From contig CM074860.1 of the NCBI GenBank assembly GCA_037501455.1, positions 42,046,501 to 42,110,500 of the forward strand: DNA of 64,000 bases, in the 5' to 3' direction. Made by a program: the position numbers and the translations under genes. Source of the DNA: Lantana camara (taxonomy: Eukaryota > Streptophyta > Magnoliopsida > Lamiales > Verbenaceae). The notes below the pieces were generated by a model. It saw only the letters and a program-made list of their open reading frames with translations. It had not been told where the DNA came from and ran no database searches. This document shows positions 35,249 to 48,400 of the stretch, in pieces. Every line of letters begins with the position of its first letter. Positions within the stretch are counted from its first letter, which is position 1.

Positions 35249-36022
35249 TCTCCACTCATCACCATAAAATTCCCAGATCTTCCTTAATTACATTTTCGCT
35301 ATTTCTACTAATTATTTCTTCGGCCCCGACCTCAAGTTTTAAATTTGCCTCTTGTCCATGCTCTCCCCCTTAAAATTTCTGTCGTTACACATTAAACTCC
35401 ATCGATCCATCTTTCATCGAAATTCTTGATGGAAAGATTTCATTTGGGGGGGGAGGGGGGGGGGAATTTAACGAACATAGTAACCCCCTTCTCTAATCTT
35501 ATTCGGTCCAAACACCCCAGAGCCAAATCTAGTCTCACTTTTCCTTCGGAGTTCCTTTCCACCAACCTCTCCCTTACTTGAAGTTCTTTATTTCCCAAAG
35601 TCACTTTTCTTGTCATGTGTCGTCCCATTATTTCTTTCCTCTTAACTCAGATATGGTCCAGTCGAAGAGATGCTTGATAAGTAAGATGAAAGAACTTCCT
35701 ACCAAGTAAACACTAAAATGCATGTTGGGTAAAAATATCTATGCACGCTTGTAACAAACAAATATGCAACACATTAGAGTGACGAGACCAATTAGGGATG
35801 CACGCACAAGTATGATTAAGGAAAGTTAAATGATTTGATGCGAAATATGATGCATGTGCCATGAATGCTTTGAACCTATCACCAATATAGTAAGCCGTTA
35901 GCTCAGTAGCTTTTCCTTGTTCCTCCCATCACGAGGTTACTTTGACTTGCTGATCCTGCCTTGTCTTTCCCACGGTCTTCAAGTTTTCCATGAATCTTTG
36001 GCATCAACTGGTACCTTCCACG
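35249..36022 (-). mobile_element. Element B internal fragment (partial second copy)
   Basis: Matches about 43340-44060 in the same orientation, including the purine tract complement CTCTCCCCCTTAAAA at 35361-35375. On the minus strand it follows the truncated B LTR (36023-39039) with no LTR end or PBS, so it is an LTR-to-body fusion like those of the 1-9045 array. It contains a 19-bp G/A run at 35446-35464. No coding seen. Confidence 0.75.
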
Positions 36023-36180
36023 GTCCGGGATTATAAAGAAAACACGCCCGGGATTACAAACATTAATCTCATTCATACATTACAATCATGCGGTCAATAC
36101 GTGAGCCCGGCGAGAGGGCGAATTCTCCAACCTTCACCTCGTGTGTGCATTTATTCATTTATTCATTCATTAGTGAGCAC

Positions 36181-36306
36181 ACAATCATTCATTCAGTCAC
36201 AATCATTCGTTTATTCAATCGTTCATTCATTCAATCATTCAAGCAATCATTCATTCAGTCACAATCATTCGTTTATTCAATCGTTCATTCATTCAATCAT
36301 TCATGC
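36181..36306. repeat. ATTC-rich minisatellite
   Basis: A block of about 62 bp made of ATTC/AATC words, containing AGTCACAATCATTCGTTTAT, occurs twice in tandem; a shorter version is at 46100-46170. It is part of the B LTR and hosts the target site of solo LTR F in the other copy. Confidence 0.8.
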
Positions 36307-37731
36307 AATCATTCATTACACTTACACCTTTTTCCTCCGAGCGGTGTACGGGGTTAGCAAGACCCGGCCACCTCATTCATTGACCAAAGGGGGTTCATGA
36401 GTTCCCCAAAGGCGCTCAGCTTCCTTTCCTCGCTAATCTCCTAGCGAGTTCCAGGCTCTGTGATTTTAGCGGGACTAATGTTCAGAGATCCCCGTCAGCC
36501 CGAGCTTCCGCGGATAGCCACGTACACTAGCCCCGGGCCCCCATTCATTGTGATCAATCAATTCTCGCCAAAACATTGGTAGGGTGTTCATTAAAAAGGG
36601 CTTAACGTTCGAAATCATTTACTCTTTTTGAAAAGACTCGATATATATTTATATATAATATTTTGGCTTAAACCTTCACATTTGGATATACCGGGTCGAT
36701 TCATATCTAATAGAAGAGAAACCCACCTGTTACACTTTACCGAACAATACCAAGAATAAAAGAAGGCTTGAAAATATCCTATGAACCCGGCACGTCTCCG
36801 TCCTGGAGAAAACTGTACAAGAAATAACATGGTGCACTCGTGAGGCTCAAGACTCCATATGAACCAAATATGATGAACGACAATGTAATGAATGTGATAT
36901 GATATGCATAAGAGAATAAATCATGTCATGGAGATGCATTAAGGCACATAATCAATCATTTCATTCATTCTTGGAGCGTTCATAACCATTCAAGTTCATA
37001 TCTCCCATGTATCATATCAAATCGATCCATAAATTCCGAACAATGATCCTAACACATATTTCAACAAGTATACAAGTCATATGAATCATGAAATAAGGGT
37101 AAAGTATGCAATTAGGGTTCACAATCCAAGTATCAAAGTGTTTATGCGCGTTAAGGAGCAATGAAGGCGTGCGAATTCATATCTTGCACATAATATGCCA
37201 AACGAATCCATAAATTTCACAAAATGAGCATAACACATTATATAACATGTTAGGGTCATAACTGGGGTGGGAAATTATGAGAAAAATGGAAAAGAAGCGT
37301 AAGAAGAAACTTCGAACATGATCTTGCAAAATTTGACAGTTTTCCATAATGCGCAGGCTGCCGTAAAAAGAGGATATATGAAGTTTGAGAAGTCCAAATT
37401 GGGCTTTGTTTCTTAGATATGAAAATAGACAAGTAGACCTTTAAAATGGTATATGGCTCGAATCGTGGTTCAAAGCGAGGTAAAAATGGCATAGGCCCGA
37501 AGATGGATGAATGCAGATTCCCGGTGAAGTGGCGACACCAAATTAAAATAATTATAACTCACAAATGAGAAATGATATTGAGTTGATTCCAATGGGAGAA
37601 TACTCTAGACTCAATTTAGTTTCTTGATTTCGAATTTCATGTCAATCGGAGTTCATTTGAATAGGTAACGATGGATAAAACCGAGACAGAAACGAATAAA
37701 AGAACAAAATGACAGGCCAGTCAAAAGGGGT

Positions 37732-37856
37732 GGTAACGGGGGTTAACACTTTCAAGGCCAAATTTGCTAACAGGGGTTAACGGGGTCAGACGATTAAAAG
37801 GACAAGGTAATGGGAGTTAACACTTTAAAGCACAAAAGGGGGTAACGGGCGTTAAC
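37732..37856 (-). repeat. Dyad cluster of LTR B (GGTA-ACGGGCGT-TAAC type)
   Basis: Four dyads of GGTAACGGGNGTTAAC form, starting at 37732, 37766, 37806 and 37841, so couples are 34 and 35 bp apart. The same cluster is partly kept at 49753-49841 in the other LTR, with starts 49791 and 49826 (35 bp). Confidence 0.82.
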
Positions 37857-38437
37857 AAGGGCAGGATTACTTCCCCTGTTTCATGCTCTGCTCCGAAGCA
37901 ACATCAACCAACAAAGCTTCCATGTCCAACTCGAACCAAACATCCCAAACAACAACAAAACACTAGCTAACCACATAATTAACCAATAGAACTCAAGGAA
38001 ACATGTATATGATTCTTATATTTCAAATAAACATCAATTAATCCAAGGAAACATGCATTAATTCATCCAAAACCTTTATATGAAACCCTTAATGAAAAAT
38101 GATCATACATGGCTCAAGCTTCACATAAATCATGTTTTATATGTATGTAATCAACTCAAGATTATCACATAAGTTCATATTAAGTCATGAAATGCAAGAA
38201 ATCTTAAAACCCTAACATTAACTCAAGGACCCATCAATTAAAAATGCATGATCTTACCTTGATTGAGTGAAGAGATGGAGGAGATGAAGAGATGAAAGTG
38301 TATAGCTTGAATTCTTGATGAAAAGAGAAGAAAATTTTGGCCTTGTTTCCTTCCTTGGTGGATCGAAGTATGAGGGGAAGGAAGAGGAGTTTTCTTGCTT
38401 TGTTTCTTCGATAAAAATGAAGAATGAGATATATATA

Positions 38438-38476
<39 letters not shown>

Positions 38477-39041
38477 ATGTGTGTATAGCTTATATCGATC
38501 AAAAAGGAGTGAAAAGAGATGAAATTGCGACTTGGTCCTTAGAGAATTTAAGTGGATGCAATTAGGTATCAAGTTTCATGAATGTTACAAATAAGTCCAA
38601 ATAAATTATCAATTAGGTCCAAAGGTTTCTAAATGTGTTCAATTAAGGACAATTGATCTAGTATTCCCATAATTAAATTAATATATCACTTAGGCATAAT
38701 CGGAGAATTTAAATACAAAATCCACGGAATAAAATTCATGAATGAAGGAATTGAAAAGCATAAAATTCGCAAGTATTCAAATTAAACGAATTGAATAGCA
38801 CAACTAAAGAACGAAAAGGAATTAAATTCAAAGATAGATGGATCAAATTCAAAGTTATGAAGTCATACATGCATAAACGTTCAAAATTCAATGAAACGAT
38901 TATCAAATAATTTCATATAATTCAAATACAACATACAAACATTAAAATAAACACTTTATCACATAAATAAATAATTTAATAGAGCATGTAGCCCTCTCCT
39001 GACGTCATACCTGTACGGCCGAAGACGCGGGGCGTTACAAC

Positions 39042-39057
39042 CTCTCCCCCTTAAAAG
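39042..39057 (-). other. Polypurine tract of element B
   Basis: Minus strand CTTTTAAGGGGGAGAG, immediately before the LTR start at 39039. An identical 16-mer occurs in mid-body at 43437-43452. Confidence 0.85.
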
Positions 39058-39091
39058 AATCTGTCCTCGGATTCACTGCCTCGAGTACTAG

Positions 39092-42048
39092 TGTAGCACC
39101 CCGGACGGAGGATACCACATCCCCCGCACTAGGACTCAGACTCGGTCATGAAATAGGAAGTCCATGCCCGAATCCAAATCATAGCCAACTGGAGACCAAC
39201 TCACACACTAGGCTAGGCGGATCTAACTTGACAAACTCAGAGTGCGGAAGCAATTAAATCAACATACCAAACAACTGACGGGTTCAACTAGCATAGATAC
39301 CTAATCCCGAATATCAATTCATAATCCAACATAATAAGCAGCATAAGTATCATCATGATATCTATTAACATCCAAGTACTAGCTTACTAACCCAACACGG
39401 GTTTGTATCTAAGAATAACATAAACATAACCTTCAAGTGTGAAACATAAATACATAACATAAGTAAGGTATGCGACAAATGCATCCTAACACCAACTAGA
39501 CTGACAAGTGTGACTCCGAAGACTCACTTTCGCCTACCTCAAGCCAAAAGGAATCCTGCAAGGTAAAAGATAAAATGAGGTGCCAGTCAATTGACTGAGT
39601 GAGGGGGCTAACGCACACCCACAATATATATATAAAGAGCATAGCACAGAATAAAAGGATGGACTCATGAACCGGGGATAGGTGTTGCATACCAAAACAT
39701 TTTGAAATAACCCAAATAAATATAGATATAAGTTTAGAAACCATTTTCCAGAAGGACTCTATCCCGATTCATAATTCCATAACAGAATAGAACGCATGCT
39801 CGGCGAGTACGAGCTTCCCACCTTTACTCCTCAGAACATAAAGCAAAATCAATCCAACCTCTACTCCAATGATGGAAGAGCCACGCGTTGGCCCTAACCA
39901 TCTATAATAAACCGTCTAAAATAGACTCACCCTCAAGGGGTAGCGAACCCACAAGAGTCCTCCCCGGCCTTAGCCGAAGGCTCAAGATACCACACCTTCC
40001 CTGCAGCACGGGTCGCGTGAAGATATCTCAAATGAAACTACGCACAGGTATATCCCCGACGGCCCTAACCGTCCCGGGGGCTCCTTACCCATAGCTCCTC
40101 GGATCCACATACATACATACATACAGATGTCATTATTTTATGGCCAACTCGCTACAGAAACATAACATAACAGAATTTTCCAAAATAGCTTACATATGCC
40201 TCAAAAATTGGTTTTTATATATATTCCTACGCGAAGGAACTTTAAGCCTCATGACCTCCACCCACGCAGGACGCACGCAAAATCATAAGCATATCATATC
40301 CAATACATACGTATTCATAATAAGGTATACTCGCATTCAAGGGTAGAAATCAACATATAAAGGCCATAGGTCGCATAACTATACAAAATCCTAAACCTCA
40401 CCTTGTGCAAGTAGAGTCTAAGAGTGTGAAGGGCCAAACACTCTAAACCTCGGGCCCACCGGCACCACAAAACTCTGTGACAAGACATACAAAAGCCCAA
40501 ACTTAGACTCTACATGAACCAAGTAAGACGCACGACGTATAAAGTATGAATGACACGCGAAATGGAATGATGTTTATGAAATTGGTCACAAGGGGTAATT
40601 CAAATATTCAAGTAAATCATGCAAGTATGGAAGTATAAAGGTTCAGAGATTGCAGTCCAAGTCATATCGGAGCATACAAGTCAAGTAGCAACTCAAACGA
40701 ATCAATTACGCACGAAAAAGGCAAGTAAAGGGGTTACAGACGCATGGGAACGGCCACTCCCATGCACAACATAGCATGGGAACGGTCCTTCCCACGCCAA
40801 GGCCAAGCGAGACTGGGAACGGCCGTTCCCAGTCTAAGCACACATGGGAACGGTCGTTCCCATGTTCGGTCCCCCAAATCAAAACCCTAGCCCGGAAGGG
40901 CCGTTCCAAGCTTGAAGCATAAATGGGAACGGCTGTTCCGGCCACAGATCTAGAGCAGAAGCTTGATAGCTTCGGGAAGAAGATAACCATGGCCGAAAAT
41001 GGCCGATTTCACACCATTTAAGCCATAAAATTTCCATGAAAACTATATATATCATCACATAAATCATGTTTATCATATAAATATCAATTTAGCTCAAGAA
41101 CAAGGGTGATTTTGGCCAAAACTCATACAACCCATTTTCATGAAAATTAAGCTTCAACCATGGTAAGATGTATCCAAACTCACTCCCTATCATACCATTA
41201 ACAACTATAGCACATATTCAACATGGAGAAACACATATTCATGCTCAAGAACTCAAGGATTCACCATTAGAGCCATATTCTTCAAGTTGGGCATAAATCA
41301 CCATTTTCACAAGACTTCCTCATATAAGATCATACATTCAATTTCATGCTAAGATTCATGGATAGAAATGAACTACACATCAAGGAAAATTCGTAGCTTA
41401 CCTTTGTTCTTGAAATGATTAAGAAACGAGGGAGATATGAGCTCTTGAAGGTGTGGAATGGCTTAAGTCTTCATCCTCTCTTGAAGCTTCTCCATGGCTG
41501 TCACAATGAGGCTATTTTGAGGTTTGAAGTGAAATGAGAAAGGGGATCTAGGTTAGGGTTTCAAGATATAATATGAGGCTAAAGGCTTTATTAGGATTTG
41601 GGCTCAAATAAATGACTTTCGGCCCAATAGGTCAAGATTAAAAGGTTCAAGGTCTAAACGGTTTCCGAAAAATATAAAGTAAATTCCATGGGACCCAAAT
41701 CACCGAATCAAGTCCAATGGTGGTGTCGGAATTCGAATTCGAATTCCCGAGCTCATATTGGTCTCGAACGACCCAAGCTCACCTAACTTGAGTTAGGCCC
41801 AAAACACACAAATAGGTCCAAGTCCTATTTAAATCCAACTCCGAAAATTAATTTAAATTCATCCAAGTTCCATTCTTAAGTTGTCATGCAAGAAATCATA
41901 TTTTACCATTTTGGATTTTAGTCAATTAAGTCACATTTTCAATCAAAGTTGGAATTAAACACATAAAAAGGGAATTAAATCACATAAGTGCGTAAGGTAA
42001 ACTCTCTCGTGACGTATACCTGTACGATTTGTCAGACGGGGCGTCACA
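39092..42048 (-). mobile_element. Solo LTR C2 (minus strand), 2957 bp
   Basis: Starts at 42048 with TGTGACGCCCC and ends at 39092 with GGGGTGCTACA (minus strand). The flanks ACTAG (39087-39091) and ACTGG (42049-42053) fit a TSD with one change. It is uninterrupted and matches C1. Donor-like AAG|GTAAGC (GT at 41401-41400), six dyads (40746-40940), hairpin 39584-39597 (a perfect 14-bp palindrome). It sits about 35 bp upstream of the B PPT. Confidence 0.92.
40746..40940 (-). repeat. Dyad cluster of LTR C2 (GGGA-ACGGCCGT-TCCC type)
   Basis: Six dyads with GGAA at 40747, 40779, 40816, 40847, 40894 and 40926, couples 32, 31 and 32 bp apart. Individual dyads differ from the C1 ones (for example ACGGTCGT for ACGGCCGT) yet most stay near-palindromic. 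Confidence 0.92.
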
Positions 42049-42053
42049 ACTGG

Positions 42054-45000
42054 ACTCTAAGAAAAACCTTTCCGTGTTCATCCCACGCGGGGTTCACGAC
42101 ATCCCCACAGGAATTAGTCCAGAGAAGGGTCTTCAAGCACGAAGGGGTCTTCAATTGATAAGTCGCGACCCTTAACTTCCCAAAGTCTAAACACTCGAAA
42201 TTCTAGCAGACAAATCAGGTAGTGCAACTAACAGAGAGAACCCCGTCTCCCAAGCAAATAACGAGAGAACCCCGTCCCTTGAACAAACAACGAGAGAACC
42301 CCGTCTCTCAAACAGGAAGAAGGAGAAACTCCAAAACTCTCAAACAACAAACGCAACAACCCAAGAGGACAATTAAATAAACAAGCGCACAACAACCATT
42401 TAGGGAACAAATAAGAAATATCGAATACATCAAATATCATTCTTACAAAAGCAGTTAATGCAACAAATAATCAAAGCACTTAGCATCATGAAATTATTCG
42501 AATTTAAGTTACGTGCATGCATATGCCATGGATGCTTGATGTACCGTTCACCGTTGTTTGAGAATCTTCCATTGTAGTGATCCGACCCATCACATGATTC
42601 GATGTTGGAGATTTCTCTAACCATAGTGTCATGCCTCGGAATATCCGACGTGCTGATGCTTCGATAACTACTCAATCCCTATTCCACGGTCGATCTTCTT
42701 CTCGTGATCAATTTCCCGTCTTTACCAAACTCTACACTCCGAAGTTTCACTCTTGAAACCCAATCAACTTGTTCTTCATCACAAGTCATATTCGACCTGT
42801 CCGGCAGATCGAGCTAGTTATTTAGTAGCCCCAATTCCCATTTCTAATCCTAGTAATATTCCCGGCTCATCATGGAAAAACAGCTGACGAGTTGGTAACC
42901 CATCATGTTTAAGTTGTGATCTCTCCTAGGCCTTCCACTTCTAACGCCAGATTAACTTGACTCTCACTTTGACCATCACGGAATACGATGATCTGGTCAG
43001 CTTCTTCTATCCAATGCCCTCCTTACCAATTCTTAAACTTCCTTTGTCGTCCCATCGTCTCCAAGATATGAAACCCATCATACAACATATCCCATATCAA
43101 CGTTGGAAGATTAAGTTCGTATATCTCCTGTAGTTGGAACCCAACAACGTTGATTCTACATCTAAAGTTATCATCGAATTCTTTAACTAATCTTGTCGTT
43201 TTAACTCCCAAGCTTTCCTTGAATCCAAACCTTCATCTTTCGAAGTACCCACTTCTTTCGATAGTATTTGCGAAGCTTCATCCACCTCGGTTTTTAAATT
43301 GAATCGAATACTAAATCTCCCATTTCATCTCTTTCCACTCTTATAGAGTCTCGTTACTTATTGATTCTTGCATTTCCATTGTTCATAATAGAACTCAGCC
43401 GAGCACAACCGTGAATTCGATTTATTTCCCGGTCGGCTCTCCCCCTTAAAAGTTTCTATCTCAACCCCTTTGAACTTGTTCTCTCACTTATGGAATATGA
43501 GATTCCCAACTTCTTCACCTCAGCTTCCTTGGTATAAAGGTCCTAGTCAAGCTACGTGCCCGATGATATTATTCATATTTACTTTGAAGTGATTTAGTAG
43601 AGATAACTACCCACTTCTTCTATTCTACCCTCCAGCTCTACTTTCTATAGCCTCGATATTTCCTCTTTCCTTTCGTTCCATACACTTTGCAATCCAATAG
43701 TGTTCTTATCTCAATTCGAATGTGGCTCGGTCGGAGTAACACTTGAGGAATGGAGTGGAGAAAGTTCCTATCAAGTAAACACTAAACCAAGCATGTTGGA
43801 TTAAGATGCCAATGCACGTAACAAACTTTCGAGCATATTAATAAGCAATACATTTGAGCATTTATTAAGTAGAGATGCACGCAAATATATAAAAGAGATT
43901 AAATAATTTAAATACGACATTTGATGCACGTGCCATGAATGCAATACACCTGGCACCGTAGTGGTAAACTTTGGCTCGACAACTTGTTCTCCATTTCCTT
44001 AAGTACAAGCTTGTCTCGGATTTATTGATCATGGCTTGTTTACCGGCGGTCTTCTAAATCTTCAAAGTTTCCTTGGTATCAACTTATGTGTCTCCGTGGC
44101 CGAGATTACAATTCTTGAACTCAAAGTCTTCTACACCCATGGAATTGGGTATTTCGAATCCTTCTCGAGATTGGGTCTCCCATTGTTGCTTGAATCCTCT
44201 TCGTGGTTGTCACTTCATTCGAGGCTCCTTTGACCGTTCGTTATGAGTTCAATTGATTGAAGGAACTCACCTTCCAATTGCTCACACCTGTGCACATAAT
44301 TTCCCTCCAATAGCTCTTTGCCTTTCTTTATCGTTCCCACTTGTTGCTCTGTATCTCTCACTTCGCCCTCACGACATGACAATTCAACTTGGATCTGGAA
44401 TGCAAACTCCGATTCCGATTTAAGATAGAACTTTGAGTATGGTTACCTTCCATAGCCTTGTACTTACTGCGTTGATTAATTTTCTTAAGCTCTATACAAT
44501 CCAACTTCTTCCTCACTCGGGGTCCGAAGTATCTCTAGTTCCTCTTATTTTCTTTTCTCCCGAACCTAGCTTCTAATAGTCTGATTTATAGAAAATCCTT
44601 CTTTGTCGATTTGTATTGTTCACCATTCACTGATCCTGATATGTTCTGAATCTTCCACTCCGAACTTGAATTCAAATAACTCCCATTCCTAGCGAGGAGA
44701 TCTTCTCCCTTGACTTTGAACTTAGAAGCGGGCAAAACACGGCCTTTAACCTGAGTAAAGCTACTACCAAGAGAAATCTCTTCAGCGATCCCAACCCCTA
44801 ACTAAAGTACCTTCAGGATTCCTTCACTCCATCCTCAAGTTAGATGACCCCATGGAATCCGGTTGAAATCCCCTTTCGTAGTAGAGGCAAAAGTGTTGAT
44901 CTTTTAGGCTACAATCCCACACAATCGACCCTGATTTCACCAAGCATCCGTCTACCATGGTAAAACTTGCAAAGTCCTAAATTTTAATCCCCTGTGCCGC

Positions 45001-45409
45001 CCTTCACTCAAACCTTACCCCCAATTAGTAAAGGCCAAGACTCTCGAATCTTTGAATATAGCCTCCCAGTGCATTCCTCACTTCATTCAGTTTAAATGTA
45101 AAACCCGTGGTTTAATGTTGCAAGAATATCCTACAATCACAACTCATCTCAAATATAAATGCATGCCGGTTAGTGAGTGCATATGACACGTAATTAGCAC
45201 CAAGAGCATGTATTTAATGCAAAATGGAACACACAATCAAAATGTTTAAAGTGAAACAAGTTCAACATATAAATTTTTAATATTTTGCATCAAACACCAT
45301 CAAGTAAGGTCAAGAATCTATGCAATGCACATGTTGACAATTAATTCCTATGCCGTACGACCTAAACGGACTCAATCACGACACGAGAACCCCGGTTTTG
45401 CAACCTGGA
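42054..45409 (-). mobile_element. Internal region of element B, non-coding (LARD-like)
   Basis: About 3.4 kb between PBS and PPT with no frame above about 80 codons and no gag or pol motif in six frames. It fits a large retrotransposon derivative that moves using the proteins of another element. A second PPT-like sequence lies at 43437-43452. The part 43340-44060 recurs at 35249-36022. Confidence 0.78.
43437..43452 (-). other. Internal PPT-like sequence of element B
   Basis: The 16 bases CTTTTAAGGGGGAGAG (minus strand) are identical to the 3' PPT at 39042-39057, and 15 of them recur at 35361-35375 in the partial copy. The position is near the middle of the internal region, as a central PPT would be. 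Confidence 0.6.
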
Positions 45410-45422
45410 GGCTCTGATACCA
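45410..45422 (-). other. Primer binding site of element B (initiator Met-tRNA)
   Basis: Minus strand TGGTATCAGAGCC, the standard plant initiator Met-tRNA PBS, 8 bp after the LTR end at 45431. Downstream sequence (GGTTGCAAAACCGG) is shared with element A, so the two families have a common leader. Confidence 0.93.
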
Positions 45423-45430
45423 CTTAAGGA

Positions 45431-48400
45431 TGTAACACCCCAAATGGAAGGTGCCACATCCCCCGCACTCAGACCCGACCCGCATATGAAATGGAAAGTC
45501 CATACACGTGCCAGATCAGACCGAACGGGGACTCACTCACTCGCTATGCTAGGCGGGAACTAACCTCCGAAACTCAATAGCAAACCAACAAAACTATTGC
45601 AAGTACGGGAGTAAAGCATATAATCATATACCAATGCAAGCAATGAAATTACGGGTTCAATCTATCCCTAGAAGCCTGTCCCGAATCAATAACATAAAAT
45701 CAATACAATTTATGGTATTTTGATCAATTTACAATGTGAAATAATGTGACTCGGATTAAACCACAGGACTCGACAGACCCGAACTCCCGCCTAGCACTCC
45801 ACTGCAAAAGAACTGAAACAAATCTGGGTTCAGTCTATAGGAGACTGGTGGGTATAAAACAGGGTTTAATATAATACTATTACAAGAATTAAAGCGCACA
45901 CCCACATGCAAGTCATAATCCCGTACGAGGTTTTTAAAACATTTCTCAAGTGGGTGAAAAGAAAGAAAACAAGCCCGGGATTACAAACATTAATCTCATT
46001 CATTCATTACAATCATGCGGTCAATACGTGAGCCCGGCGAGAGGGCGAATTCTCCAACCTTCACCTCGTGTGTGCATTTATTCATTTATTCATTCATTAG
46101 TGAGCACACAATCATTCATTCAGTCACAATCATTTGTTTATTCATTCATTCATTCAATCATTCATGCAATCTGTAACATCCCGTTCGTCCGACTTATAAG
46201 GTACGCCTCATTTCAACCTTTTTACGTGTTTAATTATGTGATTTTGTATTTTGCTCGGTCCTATTTTGGACTCTTTATGAGTTTAGGGGCCTTTTTGTAA
46301 TTTTATCCTTTTAGGGGTTTTTTGGTCATTTATCGTTCGAACGAGATTTTGACCATTTTGACACCTTCTACGCGTTCGGGGCATCGAAACGAGTCCGTAG
46401 ACTCTGAGTTTGTTTAATTCTGAAGTCGTTTGCCCCTTCTACCGTTCGTTTTTCATGCGAGGACCCGGGATAAAACACCCGGATCCTCGTTTAACGTGAC
46501 ATAACTCAGCAGCTCTCTCTCTCTCTCTTCCCCCAGGCGAAACACGATGCATACACACACTCGAAGGTGTGATTTCATGCACAACCCGGAACTCACTCGT
46601 TTCTCGACGGAATTCGACGAACCAATAGTCCATTTCGATTATCTCGACGACGCGGTCACAACAGTACCAAGAACTCGACCAACCGACGACCGATGGTGGA
46701 GATATTGCCGATTTTCAGGTGCGGATGGAGGAGGTGGCGGAGCCGCCACTTCGTCGCCCTTTCGTGGCGGCTTCCAGCCATTTTCCGGCGACACGCTCCC
46801 CCACCCAAATGAAGGAGCTCCTGGCATAGCGCGGGACGTTGGCGGCGCAGCGGGTAGAAATTTCGGAGGCCACCGGGGGCCTTTTCCGGTCATCTTTTGG
46901 CCTCGGGTCCTTCACGAAAGTTGTTCGGAACGACGAGAACTAGTGGCCTTTGATCACACGACTCCAGATTTGGCCGATTGGCGGCGGATCGCGCCGGCAC
47001 AGTGGCGGTTCAATGGCGGCGCCACCTCCGGGGATTTTTCCGACGAGAAAGCTTAAGGCTTTCGTAAAGCTCATCACGGGTAAGCCGATGCCTCTTTCGG
47101 ATCTCATTTTGGTTCACCGGTTTGAAAGTAATTGTAGTTTGAAGATTTTAGGGTTTTCGTATTCTTGGTTTTGAAATTGGAGACAATTGGCTTGGAATTT
47201 GCAGAAATTGATCGAGGAATTTAACTGAGCACGAGGAATCCTTGCACGGGTGATTTTTTTTTGGATTTTTCCGGCACGCTCCGGTGGCGGCCGAGCGGCG
47301 GCCCGCCACTGTTCCGGCGGCTCCAGTGGCGGCGCTCCGACGAGTTTCGGACAGTTTATCCGCCTCGTTGTGGTGAGTCCAACGCCACTTTTCGTTCGTC
47401 AATCGGATGCCTGGTTGATTTGTTGTGATTTATTTTGTGTAATTTGAATATTTGAAATTAATTGTTTTAATTGCAATAAATTGTTAATTGTTTGATTTGT
47501 CGATCAATATAAATTCCAATGTATACGAAATCATGTATTAAATGAATTATGAAATGTATTGATGCTTTGATATGCTATTTGAATTCCGATATATCGAATT
47601 TGAGCTATTTGTCTATCTTGAAAGGGGGTGTATATGCAATTTCGCTAAACATATAAACTGTATGACTTCAATTAATTAATCCTTGTCGATTGATAAACAA
47701 ATATGCTAATTATGATTTCGATTAAGAGAAATTATTACGCCTAAGTTTGAAGCTTTTAATTAGTCTAATCACTTAAATTGAATTGGAATTTATTATATGA
47801 TATAAAAATTTTGTTATGCAATTTATGATTTAGTTAGAATGGAATTAGTATGTCTTGGATGATTTAATTTCTAACTTTGTAATGTAGACTAATTATCTAA
47901 TTTTAAATAATCCTACTATGCGATATTTGAATTGAATGAGACTTATATGATTAAATTAGAAACCTTTGCATGTAAGAATGGTTTAATTACATGAATGTAG
48001 ATTGGTTATGCAATATATGAGTTAATATGATTTCTCTGAGTTATATAATGAATTATTTTGTAAGTAATTGATATGAATTTGAAACCTGCTTATGTGATTG
48101 CATCTCGTAAGTGCTTGAGCATTGCCGTGCATCTCTGTGTGGTTGTCTAAGTTTGAGTCTGAGCCCTGTGTTGTGTTTGTGTGTTCAGTTGGTCTAGGTG
48201 CACCCGGGGTGGTGACAAGTGAGTCGTGCAGCTTCCGGGGTGGACCTTCTGCTTTGTGTTCGGTTGTGTTTAGTACCAGGTGAGGTTAGGATATAGTTAT
48301 ACCCTATTGCAACATGCTCGTTTTCGAATGCATGCGGTTTATAAGCCTTACGTATATGTAGATATGTGCAAATTACGTATTTTGCTGGTTTTGTCATATG

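Larger units (their letters stand above)
36023..39039 (-). mobile_element. 3' LTR of element B, truncated at its 3' end
   Basis: Starts at 39039 with TGTAACGCCCC just after the PPT and matches LTR 45431-50995 over most of its length. It contains a TATA-rich (AT)n tract near 38431-38470, a C/T-rich leader, a donor-like AAG|GTAAGA (GT at 38257-38256) and a dyad cluster (37732-37856). About 0.6 kb of the LTR 3' end is missing at 36023. Confidence 0.88.

Noticed and set aside
35990..36400. 136-codon frame rich in HSF/NHS repeats
   Set aside because: Direct reading of the ATTC minisatellite.
45410..45422. Partial tRNA gene
   Set aside because: Only the 13 bases complementary to the initiator tRNA 3' end are present, at the exact PBS position after an LTR.
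46547..47056. 169-codon plus-strand frame in LTR F
   Set aside because: GC-rich leader sequence, overlapped by long frames on the other strand, with no domain; the related LTR H sequence does not support a conserved protein within the window.
46730..47340. A dyad cluster in LTR F equivalent to the other families
   Set aside because: There are GGCGG/CCGCC palindromes, but no ACGGCCGT core, no constant arms and no 32-bp step.
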